Below, one piece after another: positions 56,896 to 64,000 of a stretch of DNA of 64,000 nt; position 1 is the first letter of the stretch, and every line of letters starts with the position of its first letter. Position numbers and translations under genes: made by a program. The stretch is from Stakelama saccharophila (GTDB taxonomy: Bacteria; Pseudomonadota; Alphaproteobacteria; Sphingomonadales; Sphingomonadaceae), in NCBI RefSeq assembly GCF_032229225.1, contig NZ_CP135076.1, positions 2,027,001-2,091,000 of the forward strand, written 5' to 3'. Under the pieces are notes generated by a model, which was not told where the DNA came from, searched no databases, and worked only from the letters and a program-made list of their open reading frames with translations.

Positions 56896-56976
56896 GCCTG
56901 ATCGAAACTATAGCAACGGCCGGGCGATCCGCCATGGTTGAAAATTATTGCCGCGCCCCCAAGCTATCGCGGGATC

Positions 56977-56995
56977 GGCCCGCAAGTTGCGGGCC
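56977..56995 (+). promoter_or_regulatory. 19-bp palindrome in the leader of the peroxiredoxin gene
   Basis: Arms GGCCCGCAA and TTGCGGGCC flank a single G, ending 22 nt before the peroxiredoxin start. It could be a binding site for a redox regulator or an mRNA hairpin near the ribosome site. No match to a named operator is claimed. Confidence 0.3.
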
Positions 56996-57017
56996 GGGCC
57001 ACGGGAGATTTTCAGAC

Positions 57018-57500
57018 ATGACCATCAAAGCCGGCGATCGCCTGCCCGATACCACGCTCGTGAAGGCGAGCGAGAACGGCCCCGACAAGGTTTCAGCGCA
57101 GGAATATTTCAAGGGCAAGAAGGTCGCGCTGTTCTGCGTTCCCGGCGCCTTCACCCCGACCTGTTCCGCCAAGCACCTGCCCGGCTATGTCGAAAAGGCC
57201 GGGGCGTTGAAGGAGCGCGGCATCGACGAGATCGCCTGCACCGCGGTGAACGACGCCTTCGTCATGGACGCCTGGGCCAAGAGCAGCGGTGCCGAAGGCA
57301 CGGTCACGATGCTCGCCGACGGCAATGGCGACCTCGCCAGGGCGCTGGGCCTGGAAATGGACGGCAGCGCCTTCGGCCTGGGCAAGCGGGCGCAGCGTTA
57401 TTCCATGCTCGTCAATGACGGCGTGGTGGAGCAGATCCACGTCGAGGCGCCGGGCGAGTTCAAGGTCAGCTCCGCCGAATATATGCTCGATCAGCTCTGA
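57018..57500 (+). CDS. Peroxiredoxin, Prx5/AhpE-type (1-Cys or hybrid)
   Basis: The product has 160 residues. The peroxidatic Cys is in VPGAFTPTCSAKHLPGY, and the Prx5-type pieces TVNDAFVMDAWAK-like and GLGKRAQRYSMLVNDGVV follow. It reduces hydroperoxides in the cytosol with thioredoxin or glutaredoxin. ATG 57018 gives the family start MTIKAGDRLPD; a longer frame from 56934 is not similar. It stands alone, divergent from yqgE. Confidence 0.95.
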   Translation: MTIKAGDRLPDTTLVKASENGPDKVSAQEYFKGKKVALFCVPGAFTPTCSAKHLPGYVEKAGALKERGIDEIACTAVNDAFVMDAWAKSSGAEGTVTMLADGNGDLARALGLEMDGSAFGLGKRAQRYSMLVNDGVVEQIHVEAPGEFKVSSAEYMLDQL

Positions 57501-57544
57501 GGCCGGTTCGGGGCACGGGTTCCGCCGGGGCCGAGGGTCCTTGC

Positions 57545-57569
57545 GGAACCGTGCCTGCCGCCGCGGGTT
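57545..57569 (+). promoter_or_regulatory. Candidate EcfG-type promoter for the small protein at 57601
   Basis: GGAAC, 16 nt, then GGTT: one mismatch to the EcfG pattern, with the -10 ending 31 nt before the ATG. It also overlaps the right arm of an imperfect inverted repeat after the peroxiredoxin gene (about 57513-57554), so this gap may combine a terminator and a promoter. Confidence 0.45.
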
Positions 57570-57600
57570 GGTCCGGCACCGATGAAAGGGGAGTGATTTC

Positions 57601-57873
57601 ATGACGAGCAACAGCAAGACGCCTGCACGCAATGACGAAACGGAACCCACCCTGGTGCAGCAGGTCGAGGAGACGTTCGGCAACGCCCAGAACCGGGCGG
57701 GCGACGCCTATAAGAAGACACGCGACACCATCCGCCACAGCCCGGTGACCTCCACCGCGATCGTGACCGGCACACTAGCGGCCATCGGCGGCGCCATCTA
57801 CGGCGCCACGAGATGGGGAAAGCGGAGCCGGCGGAAGGCGAAGCCGCCGCACGTCACGCCGTCCGCAACCTGA
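57601..57873 (+). CDS. Small membrane protein, YqjD/ElaB-like layout
   Basis: The product has 90 residues. A hydrophilic N-terminal half with an amphipathic helix (VQQVEETFGNAQNRAGDAYKK) is followed by one membrane helix (TAIVTGTLAAIGGAIYGA) and a basic tail (KRSRRKAKPP). This layout recalls stress-induced ribosome-tethering proteins of the YqjD/ElaB type, but sequence similarity is not certain. The EcfG-like promoter and GGGGAG Shine-Dalgarno support expression as a stress gene. Confidence 0.7.
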   Translation: MTSNSKTPARNDETEPTLVQQVEETFGNAQNRAGDAYKKTRDTIRHSPVTSTAIVTGTLAAIGGAIYGATRWGKRSRRKAKPPHVTPSAT

Positions 57874-57958
57874 TGGTCCGATGCGATACGGCCGCAACGG
57901 GAGGCGCTCGGGCAAGGCACGTCTTGTCAGCGGAGCCGACAGGCGGTAGCCGCGACGG

Positions 57959-59395
57959 ATGACGCAAGGTTCCGATATCGTCAACGAACTCGACAGGCTC
58001 TATAGCGCGTCGGTCGACCGCCTGAAGAGCGCACTGGACACCTATCTGACCACCGGCAAGCCGCCGACGCCGGACACGCGCCGCGACGGGTCCTTCGCCT
58101 ATCCCGAGGTTCAGATCCGCTATCGCGGTGGCAAGGACAGCCCGACGCCGCCGCGCTCCTTCGGCCGATTGGTCGAACCCGGATTCTATCGCGCGAGCGT
58201 GACCAAGCCGGCGATGTTCGCCGATTATCTGACCGAGCAGATCAATCTTCTGATGGAAGATTACGATGTCGAGGTCGAAGCGATCGCCGGGCGGCAGGAA
58301 ATACCCTTCCCCTATGTGCTGGACCCCGGTCACGCATTGAGCCTGGACGAGGTGTCTGCGGCCGAGCTGGCCCGCTTTTTTCCCGCCACCGAACTGGCCC
58401 ATATCGGCGACGAGATCGCCGACGGCCTGTGGGAACCGGATGGCGAGATGCGGCCGCTGGCGCTGTTCGACGGGCTGCGTACCGATTTCTCGCTGGCGCG
58501 GCTGCGGCATTATACCGGCACGCCGCCGGAACATACGCAGCGTTTCGTCCTGTTCACCAACTATCACCGCTATGTCGACGAATTCGTCCGCTGGGCGTGT
58601 TCGCAACTGGGCGAGGACAGCCGCTTCACCGCCCTGTCCGGCGCCGGCGGCATCACCATCGAAGCCGGTGACGATCCGGAAAAGCTGGTCAGCGACAGCG
58701 CATGGCGGCGGCACCAGATGCCGGCTTATCATCTGATGGCGCCGGACCGGACGGGCATCACGCTCGTCAATATCGGCGTCGGCCCGTCCAACGCGAAGAC
58801 GATCACCGACCATCTGGCGGTGCTCCGGCCCGAGGCATGGCTGATGATCGGCCATTGCGGTGGACTGCGCCCCAGCCAGCGCATCGGCGACTATGTCCTT
58901 GCCCATGCCTATCTGCGCGACGATCATGTGCTGGACGAGATGCTGCCGCCGGAAATTCCGGTGCCGGCCATCGCCGAGGTGCAGCAGGCGCTGGCGCGGG
59001 CGGCCGAGACGGTGTCGGGCCAGTCGGGCGACAAGCTGAAGCAACGCCTGCGCACCGGCACGATCGTCACCACCGACGACCGCAATTGGGAACTGCGTTT
59101 TTCCCACTCCGCGCTGCGATTCTCGCTGAGCCGGGCGGTCGGGATCGACATGGAATCGGCGACGATCGCCGGTCAGGGCTATCGCTTCCGCGTCCCCTAC
59201 GGCACGCTGCTATGCGTGTCGGACAAGCCGCTCCACGGCGAGCTGAAGCTGCCGGGGCAGGCCAATCGCTTCTACGAACGGGCGATCAACGAGCATATGC
59301 GGATCGGCATCGAGACGTGCGAGGAATTGCGGCGTGAGGGGCAGAAACTGCACAGCCGCAAACTGCGCGCGTTCAACGAACCGCCTTTCCGCTGA
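57959..59395 (+). CDS. amn: AMP nucleosidase
   Basis: The product has 478 residues, as usual for Amn. The N-terminal AMP-specific regulatory domain includes YPEVQIRYRGGKDSPTPPRSFGR. The phosphorylase-like catalytic domain has NIGVGPSNAKTITDHLAVLRP, MIGHCGGLRPSQRIGDYVLAHAY and GIDMESATIAGQGYRFRVPYG. It hydrolyses AMP to adenine and ribose-5-phosphate, adjusting adenylate pools. The start at 57959 fits the family; 85 nt separate it from the preceding small gene. Confidence 0.96.
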   Translation: MTQGSDIVNELDRLYSASVDRLKSALDTYLTTGKPPTPDTRRDGSFAYPEVQIRYRGGKDSPTPPRSFGRLVEPGFYRASVTKPAMFADYLTEQINLLMEDYDVEVEAIAGRQEIPFPYVLDPGHALSLDEVSAAELARFFPATELAHIGDEIADGLWEPDGEMRPLALFDGLRTDFSLARLRHYTGTPPEHTQRFVLFTNYHRYVDEFVRWACSQLGEDSRFTALSGAGGITIEAGDDPEKLVSDSAWRRHQMPAYHLMAPDRTGITLVNIGVGPSNAKTITDHLAVLRPEAWLMIGHCGGLRPSQRIGDYVLAHAYLRDDHVLDEMLPPEIPVPAIAEVQQALARAAETVSGQSGDKLKQRLRTGTIVTTDDRNWELRFSHSALRFSLSRAVGIDMESATIAGQGYRFRVPYGTLLCVSDKPLHGELKLPGQANRFYERAINEHMRIGIETCEELRREGQKLHSRKLRAFNEPPFR

Positions 59396-59401
59396 TCCGC
59401 C

Positions 59402-59426
59402 GGAGCAAAGACGACGCACCGGCGTT
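59402..59426 (+). promoter_or_regulatory. Candidate EcfG-type promoter for the small protein at 59456
   Basis: GGAGC, 16 nt, then a perfect CGTT: one mismatch in the -35 element. The -10 ends 29 nt before the ATG, the same spacing as the consensus example at 16830-16854. Confidence 0.45.
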
Positions 59427-59455
59427 TGAACGTAGCACCACGATCAGGAACTGAC

Positions 59456-59719
59456 ATGAGCGCGAAACAATCGGACAAGAAACTCTACAATCCCGCCGAC
59501 AAGCTGGACCAGGGCAAGCGGCGGAGTAAGACGCTGGTGCTGGCCGGGCTGGGCGCGGTCGGCGCCTTGTTCGTTGCGCGAGCGGCGAAGCGCAAGAAGC
59601 GCGCCGCGAAGGACATGCCGGACCATGCGCACCAGGCGGACGGCCGCGATTCGAGCAAGTCGTTCGATGCCGGGATCGCCGACGAGGGCACCATTCCGGA
59701 ACCCGCCGGCACCGCCTGA
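59456..59719 (+). CDS. Small basic membrane-anchored protein
   Basis: The product has 87 residues. A Lys-rich start (KQSDKKLYNPADKLDQGKRR) is followed by one membrane helix (LVLAGLGAVGALFVARA), a basic stretch KRKKRAAKD, and an acidic tail. I recognise no named family. Similar short single-helix proteins accompany general-stress genes in sphingomonads. The promoter at 59402-59426 and a CAGGAA Shine-Dalgarno support it. Confidence 0.65.
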   Translation: MSAKQSDKKLYNPADKLDQGKRRSKTLVLAGLGAVGALFVARAAKRKKRAAKDMPDHAHQADGRDSSKSFDAGIADEGTIPEPAGTA

Positions 59720-59773
59720 GGAACGGCGCGCGGTCCTATTCGGCCGCGCCCCCACCGCGACGCCTGGCCGCCG

Positions 59774-60538
59774 TCAGCCGGCGAGAAAATCGGCGATCGC
59801 CCGGCCCAGTTCGGGCTTGGTGACGGCGCTCATATGGTTGCCCGGTACTTCCCGGTAGCGGCCGTGCGGCAGGAGGTCGGTAAGCGCGGCGGCGGAACCG
59901 TTATCGTGGTCCTGAGCGCCCGACACGACGAGCGTCGGCTGTTCGATCGCCGCCAACGCCGGTTCCGACGTGTCGACGAACGTGTCGAGGATACGCAGCA
60001 GCGCCTTCGGGTCGCCGTTCGTGGTCTTCAGGAAAGCCTCGGTCATGAATTCGGGGCTTCCCCGGTCGAAGCTGCCGAGATGCGTCAGGACATGGCGGAA
60101 ATATTCCCCCCTGCCCGCCGTATTGACGAGGCCGGCAAGCCCCATGCCGGAGATCACCACCCGCCGCGGCGACACGCCGCCGCTGGCGAGCATCCGCACC
60201 GTCGTCCGCGCGCCGAGCGAATAGCCGCCAAGATCATAGTCGGTGAGCCCGAGATGGGCGATCAGGGCGAGGCCGTCCTGCATCAATACGTCGCGGGGAT
60301 AGCGGTCCGCATCGTGCGGCCGGGCGCTTTCACCGTGCGCGCGCAGATCGGGCATGATTACCCGGAAGCCCTTGTTCGCCACCGCCTGGGCATGGCCGTA
60401 GCGCAGCCAGTTCACCTGCGCGTTCGAGAAATAGCCGTGGATGAGGACGACCGGCCGCCCCTCCCCCAGTTCGCGCCACGCCAGCCGCGTGCCGTCGAAG
60501 CTGTCGAAATAACGTGTCTCAGTCGGGGAGTTTGCCAA
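59774..60538 (-). CDS. Alpha/beta hydrolase
   Basis: The product has 254 residues. The nucleophile elbow is GGYSLGAR (Ser in GYSLG), the oxyanion region VVLIHGYFSNAQVNW, the acid probably Asp in VVSGAQDHDNGS, and the catalytic His in VPGNHMSAV. The substrate is unknown. The start codon is TTG (60538); no ATG or GTG is available in frame, and the sequence before it is closed by a stop. It overlaps the remnant GFA gene by 20 nt, so translation was once coupled to that gene. Confidence 0.9.
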   Translation of the reverse strand: MANSPTETRYFDSFDGTRLAWRELGEGRPVVLIHGYFSNAQVNWLRYGHAQAVANKGFRVIMPDLRAHGESARPHDADRYPRDVLMQDGLALIAHLGLTDYDLGGYSLGARTTVRMLASGGVSPRRVVISGMGLAGLVNTAGRGEYFRHVLTHLGSFDRGSPEFMTEAFLKTTNGDPKALLRILDTFVDTSEPALAAIEQPTLVVSGAQDHDNGSAAALTDLLPHGRYREVPGNHMSAVTKPELGRAIADFLAG

Positions 60539-60664
60539 CGGTCTTCATCCATCGCTCGACAAGGGGCTTGTGCTCGTCGGTGCGATATCGGGGCAGGCCG
60601 CGCGTGTCGAGCCAAGCTTCGTGATACGGCCGCACTGGCATCCGCCGGTCATCGGCTCCGTCAT
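60519..60664 (-). pseudogene. GFA-family (glutathione-dependent formaldehyde-activating type) gene remnant with internal deletion
   Basis: On the minus strand ATG 60664 begins MTEPMTGGCQCGRI, the N-terminal zinc-ligand start of GFA-domain proteins. After about 15 codons the frame loses similarity. In the +2 frame from about 60637 a tail reads HEAWLDTRGLPRYRTDEHKP and on to WMKTVGKLPD and a stop, which from memory resembles the C-terminus of sphingomonad GFA proteins. The roughly 100 central residues, with the other zinc Cys, are missing and the ends join out of frame. The remnant still overlaps the hydrolase start. Confidence 0.65.
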
Positions 60665-60737
60665 CTTTCGCTTCTGCCGGTCCCACGCCCGCTCAGGTCG
60701 AACAGCGATCGCGCGGCCCGTTGACGGTGGTAGCGGC

Positions 60738-61766
60738 TCAGGCGGCCTTCTTCAGATGCCGCCGGCCGAGCAGCTCGGCGATCTGCACCGCGTTCAGGGC
60801 CGCACCCTTTCTCAGATTGTCGGACACGCACCACAGCGTAATGCCGTTGTCGACAGTGGAATCGTCGCGCACGCGGCTGATATAGGTGGCATATTCGCCG
60901 ACGCATTCGACCGGGGTGACGTAGCCGCCATCCTCACGCTTGTCGACGAGCATGCAGCCCGGCGCCTCGCGCAGGATCTTCTGCGCATCCTCGGCCGACA
61001 ATTCGTTTTCGAACTCGATGTTGATCGATTCCGAATGCCCGACGAAGACCGGCACGCGCACGCAGGTGGCGGACACCTTTATCTTCGGGTCCATGATCTT
61101 CTTCGTCTCGACGACCATCTTCCACTCTTCCTTGGTCGAGCCATCCTCCAGGAAGACGTCGATGTGCGGAATGACGTTGAAGGCGATCTGCTTGGTGAAT
61201 TTCACCGCTTCGGGCTGGTCGCCGACGAAGATGTTGCGGCTCTGCTCGAACAGCTCGTCCATGCCCGACTTCCCCGCGCCCGACACCGACTGATAGGTCG
61301 ACACCACCACGCGCCTGATCGTCGCGGCGTCATGCAGCGGCTTCAGCGCGACCACCATCTGCGCGGTCGAGCAGTTCGGATTGGCGATGATGTTCTTCGC
61401 GCGGTAGCCGTCGATCGCCTCCGGGTTCACCTCCGGCACGATCAGCGGCACGTCCGGGTCCATCCGGTAGAGCGAGGAATTGTCGATCACGGTGCAGCCG
61501 GCGGCGGCGAATTTGGGCGCATAAACCTTCGTGGCGTCCGAGCCGATCGCGAACAGCGCCATATCCCAGCCGGCGGGATCGAAATGCTCGATGTTCCTGA
61601 TCTTCAGCTTGCGACCCGTCTCGCCATATTCGACCTCTTCGCCGGTCGAACGCGACGAGGCGAGCACGGCGATCTCGTCCGCCGGAAATTCCCGCTCGGC
61701 CAGAATGTTCAGCATTTCACGCCCGACATTGCCGGTCGCGCCGGCGACCACCACCCGATATCCCAT
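60738..61766 (-). CDS. asd: Aspartate-semialdehyde dehydrogenase
   Basis: The product has 342 residues. It has the NADP motif VVAGATGNVGREML, the catalytic Cys in ANPNCSTAQMVVALKPLHD near residue 130, QSVSGAGKSGMDEL, and substrate/His motifs in RVPVFVGHSESINIEFE. It makes aspartate semialdehyde for Lys, Thr, Met and diaminopimelate. ATG 61766 fits the family start MGYRVVVAGATG; a longer frame to 61838 does not. Confidence 0.97.
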   Translation of the reverse strand: MGYRVVVAGATGNVGREMLNILAEREFPADEIAVLASSRSTGEEVEYGETGRKLKIRNIEHFDPAGWDMALFAIGSDATKVYAPKFAAAGCTVIDNSSLYRMDPDVPLIVPEVNPEAIDGYRAKNIIANPNCSTAQMVVALKPLHDAATIRRVVVSTYQSVSGAGKSGMDELFEQSRNIFVGDQPEAVKFTKQIAFNVIPHIDVFLEDGSTKEEWKMVVETKKIMDPKIKVSATCVRVPVFVGHSESINIEFENELSAEDAQKILREAPGCMLVDKREDGGYVTPVECVGEYATYISRVRDDSTVDNGITLWCVSDNLRKGAALNAVQIAELLGRRHLKKAA

Positions 61767-61956
61767 TTGCTGCTTTCCAAGCCCTTCGTCGCGAATGAAT
61801 TCGTCGCGCCTATCGTACACGGTCACCAAGTCCAACAAAAATACGTTTATACGCGAAAAGGCGCATGATTTGTGCTATGCTCCGCGCTGCGGATACGGCG
61901 GGATATCGTGACGCGCCGCCGCCGCAGCACGACAATAGCGGTCGGGAGAGCATGCA

Positions 61957-62772
61957 ATGGCGATCACCCGCGAAATGGCAATGGCGGCCGCGGCGCCCCG
62001 GCGCGCGCGCATCCGCAGAATCGGTACGGACGACCTTCGGGCGAGCCTGCGCGACGGATGGGCGGATTTCAGGGACAAGCGCGGCGACATCATCCTGCTC
62101 GGGCTGCTCTATCCGCTCGTCGGCTTCCTCGCGGTGCTCGCGAGTCTCGGCAGCTTCCACCTCGAACTGCTGTTTCCGGTCTTCGCCGGGCTGACCCTGC
62201 TCGGCCCGCTGGTCGCCACCGGATTCTACGAGATCGCGCGGCGACGCGAAGCGGGCGATCCGGCCGGATGGAGCCACTTCTTCGATGTGACGAAAAGCCC
62301 CTCCTTCCCCGCCATGATGGGCATCGGCGGCGGGCTGTTCCTGCTGTTCGGGCTGTGGTTGCTTGCGGCCGCGGGCATCTGGGTCGCCTTTCTGGGGCCG
62401 GACGTGCCCGACACGCCGGGCGGGCTGATGGCCCAGGTGTTCGGCACCCCGGCGGGCTGGCAGATGATGGTCGTCGGCAATCTGGTCGGGCTGGGCTTCG
62501 CGGTCGTGGTGCTGGCGGTCAGCACCGTGGCACTACCCATGCTGGTCGACCGCGAAGCGACGGCGGCGGAGGCGGTTTTGACCTCTGTCGCGGCGTTCCG
62601 CGCGAATAGCGGCGTCATGCTGCGCTGGGGCCTGACAGTGGCGGTGGTGCTGATCCTGGGCGCGATTCCCGTCTTGATCGGGCTGGCCGTGGCGTTGCCC
62701 GTGCTGGGCTATGCAACCTGGCACCTTTATACCCGCGTGGTGGAGCGCGACGGCGCGGCGCCGGTCGCCTGA
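61957..62772 (+). CDS. DUF2189 integral membrane protein
   Basis: The product has 271 residues with about six membrane helices after a basic N-terminus (PRRARIRRIG). The DUF2189 features are DLRASLRDGWADFRDKRGD, LLYPLVGFLAVLAS, LGPLVATGFYEIARRREAGDPAGW and LPMLVDREATAAEAVLTSV. Function is unknown; the family is common in alphaproteobacteria, often near respiratory or stress genes. It is divergent from asd across 190 nt; a TATGCT element near 61874 may be its -10 box. Confidence 0.9.
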   Translation: MAITREMAMAAAAPRRARIRRIGTDDLRASLRDGWADFRDKRGDIILLGLLYPLVGFLAVLASLGSFHLELLFPVFAGLTLLGPLVATGFYEIARRREAGDPAGWSHFFDVTKSPSFPAMMGIGGGLFLLFGLWLLAAAGIWVAFLGPDVPDTPGGLMAQVFGTPAGWQMMVVGNLVGLGFAVVVLAVSTVALPMLVDREATAAEAVLTSVAAFRANSGVMLRWGLTVAVVLILGAIPVLIGLAVALPVLGYATWHLYTRVVERDGAAPVA

Positions 62773-62788
62773 CCGGCGCCGCCACCGC

Positions 62789-64000
62789 TCAATCCGCCTT
62801 TTTCACCTCCCGATCGAAGAAGTCGAAGATGGTCGTCCAGACATGGGCGCTGCCCACGGCCGAATGGGTCTTGCCCGGATAGAACATCATTTCGAACGGC
62901 ACGTTTTCGGCCTGCATCTTCGCCGCGAGCAGGGTCGAGTTCTCGAACACGACATTGTCGTCCGACATGCCGTGGATCAGCAACAGCGGATCCGCGATCT
63001 TGTCGGCGTCCTGCAAGGCGTCGGCCCTGGCATAAGCGCCCGGCACCTTGTTCGGATCGCCCATATAGCGTTCGGTATAATGGGTGTCGTAGAGTTCCCA
63101 CTTCGTCACCGGCGCGCCGGCGATACCCGCGGCATAGACGCCCGGATCGGCCTCCAGCATCTTCAGCGTCATATAGCCGCCATAGGACCAGCCATAGATG
63201 CCGATGCGCTTCGGATCGACATAGGGTTGCGCCTTCAGGAACTTCGCGCCGGCGAGCTGATCCTGCACCTCGACCGAGCCCATCGCATGATAGATCGCAT
63301 CCTCGAACGCCTTGCCGCGATTGGCCGAGCCGCGATTGTCCAGCTCGAAGAAGATATAGCCCCTGTCGACGATATACTGCTCCATCGGGCTGGCCCAGGC
63401 GCGGTTCACCTCCTGCGCGTGCGGGCCGCCATAATGCTGGAAGAATACCGGATATTGCTTCCCCTGCTCCAGCGGCGGGGTGATCATCTTCCAGTGCAGT
63501 TCCGTGCCGTCCTGCGTCGTGATGGTGCCGAATTTCGTTTCGCGGTGGCTCGGCAGATACGGATGGTAGGGATGATCGGGATCGTCGACATCGTTTTCGC
63601 TGATCCAGGCGATGCGCTGCCCGGATGCGTCGGCGAGATAGACCTGCTGCGGCTGGCGCGGATTGGACCGGCTGATGATCGCGCGGGTGGCTTCGTCGTC
63701 CATCTGCGCGGAGTTCCACCAGCCCGCCTGGGTCAGCCGGGTGGGATCGGACGGCGTCAGCGCCGAAAGATCGACGACGTAGAGATGCCGTTCCAGCACG
63801 CCGTCGCGATTGCCGACGAAGTACAGCTTGCCCGCCGCCTCGTCGACGCCGGCGATGCCGGATACTTCCCAGTCGCCGCTGGTCAGTTGCTGCCAGTCGC
63901 CGTTGCGGAAGCGGTAGAGATGGCCGTGGCCGTCGCGTTCCGACCACCAGATCAGGCTACCGTCGGACAAGACGTGATAGGCGTGGCTGAGATTGATCCA
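62789..64000 (-). CDS. S9-family dipeptidyl peptidase IV-type protease, C-terminal part (runs off the right edge)
   Basis: The last 403 residues are present, in frame to the window edge. The end of the DPP IV beta-propeller (LIWWSERDGHGHLYRF) leads to the prolyl oligopeptidase catalytic domain. Its triad is Ser in GIYGWSYGGYMTL, Asp in LLLIHGMSDDNVVF and His in FYPGKTHSAV; the FFELDNRGSANRGKAFED segment is also typical. It probably cleaves Xaa-Pro dipeptides in the periplasm; the N-terminal signal is outside the window. It ends 16 nt from the convergent DUF2189 gene. Confidence 0.94.
   Translation of the reverse strand, partial: WINLSHAYHVLSDGSLIWWSERDGHGHLYRFRNGDWQQLTSGDWEVSGIAGVDEAAGKLYFVGNRDGVLERHLYVVDLSALTPSDPTRLTQAGWWNSAQMDDEATRAIISRSNPRQPQQVYLADASGQRIAWISENDVDDPDHPYHPYLPSHRETKFGTITTQDGTELHWKMITPPLEQGKQYPVFFQHYGGPHAQEVNRAWASPMEQYIVDRGYIFFELDNRGSANRGKAFEDAIYHAMGSVEVQDQLAGAKFLKAQPYVDPKRIGIYGWSYGGYMTLKMLEADPGVYAAGIAGAPVTKWELYDTHYTERYMGDPNKVPGAYARADALQDADKIADPLLLIHGMSDDNVVFENSTLLAAKMQAENVPFEMMFYPGKTHSAVGSAHVWTTIFDFFDREVKKAD

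Overview
The window looks like a chromosomal segment of an aerobic alphaproteobacterium of the Sphingomonadales type. The reasons are GC-rich codon use, several long TonB-dependent receptors, a DivL-type pseudokinase in the order divL-tsaE-amgK-murU-addB-addA-trxA, a CC0125/CC1285-type lipoprotein, and GGAAC-type (general-stress sigma EcfG) promoters before small stress-type genes. There are no tRNA or rRNA genes, CRISPR arrays or insertion sequences, and I saw no composition break suggesting recent transfer.

Left third (1-23.3 kb): periplasmic oxidation, respiration and outer-membrane uptake. A TonB receptor runs off the left edge. It is followed by a membrane-bound PQQ glucose dehydrogenase (gcd), a FUSC transporter and two ferritin-like stress proteins. 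Next comes the most striking unit, a tightly overlapped minus-strand operon from 15824 down to 6566: ctaG, ctaC (subunit II with fused cytochrome c), ctaD, ctaE, a small membrane protein, a cytochrome c lipoprotein, a XoxF-like PQQ alcohol dehydrogenase carrying the Asp-X-Asp lanthanide signature, a second cytochrome c, a YVTN beta-propeller and a XoxJ-like periplasmic protein. A dehydrogenase and its own terminal oxidase therefore appear to be made as one respiratory module. Upstream lie an HbpS/GlcG protein, a small membrane protein with a near-perfect EcfG promoter, and a cytochrome b561-TonB receptor-TonB receptor operon.

Middle (23.4-38 kb): a PAS-PAS hybrid histidine kinase precedes a plus-strand operon for Alternative Complex III (actABCDEF), a small anchored protein, a SCO copper chaperone and a second aa3/caa3 oxidase (coxBACD). 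This gives a complete quinol-to-oxygen chain. The window thus holds two different heme-copper oxidases. Neither has the usual D-channel glutamate: one has the A2-type Tyr-Ser motif and the other has Trp at that place.

Right part (38-64 kb) is mostly housekeeping: secA, argJ, trxA, addAB, the amgK/murU cell-wall recycling pair, tsaE, divL, ahcY (with a palindromic operator candidate), yqgE, a peroxiredoxin, amn, asd, small stress-type proteins, a DUF2189 membrane protein and a dipeptidyl-peptidase-like S9 peptidase cut by the right edge. A collapsed GFA-family gene remains between asd and an alpha/beta hydrolase.
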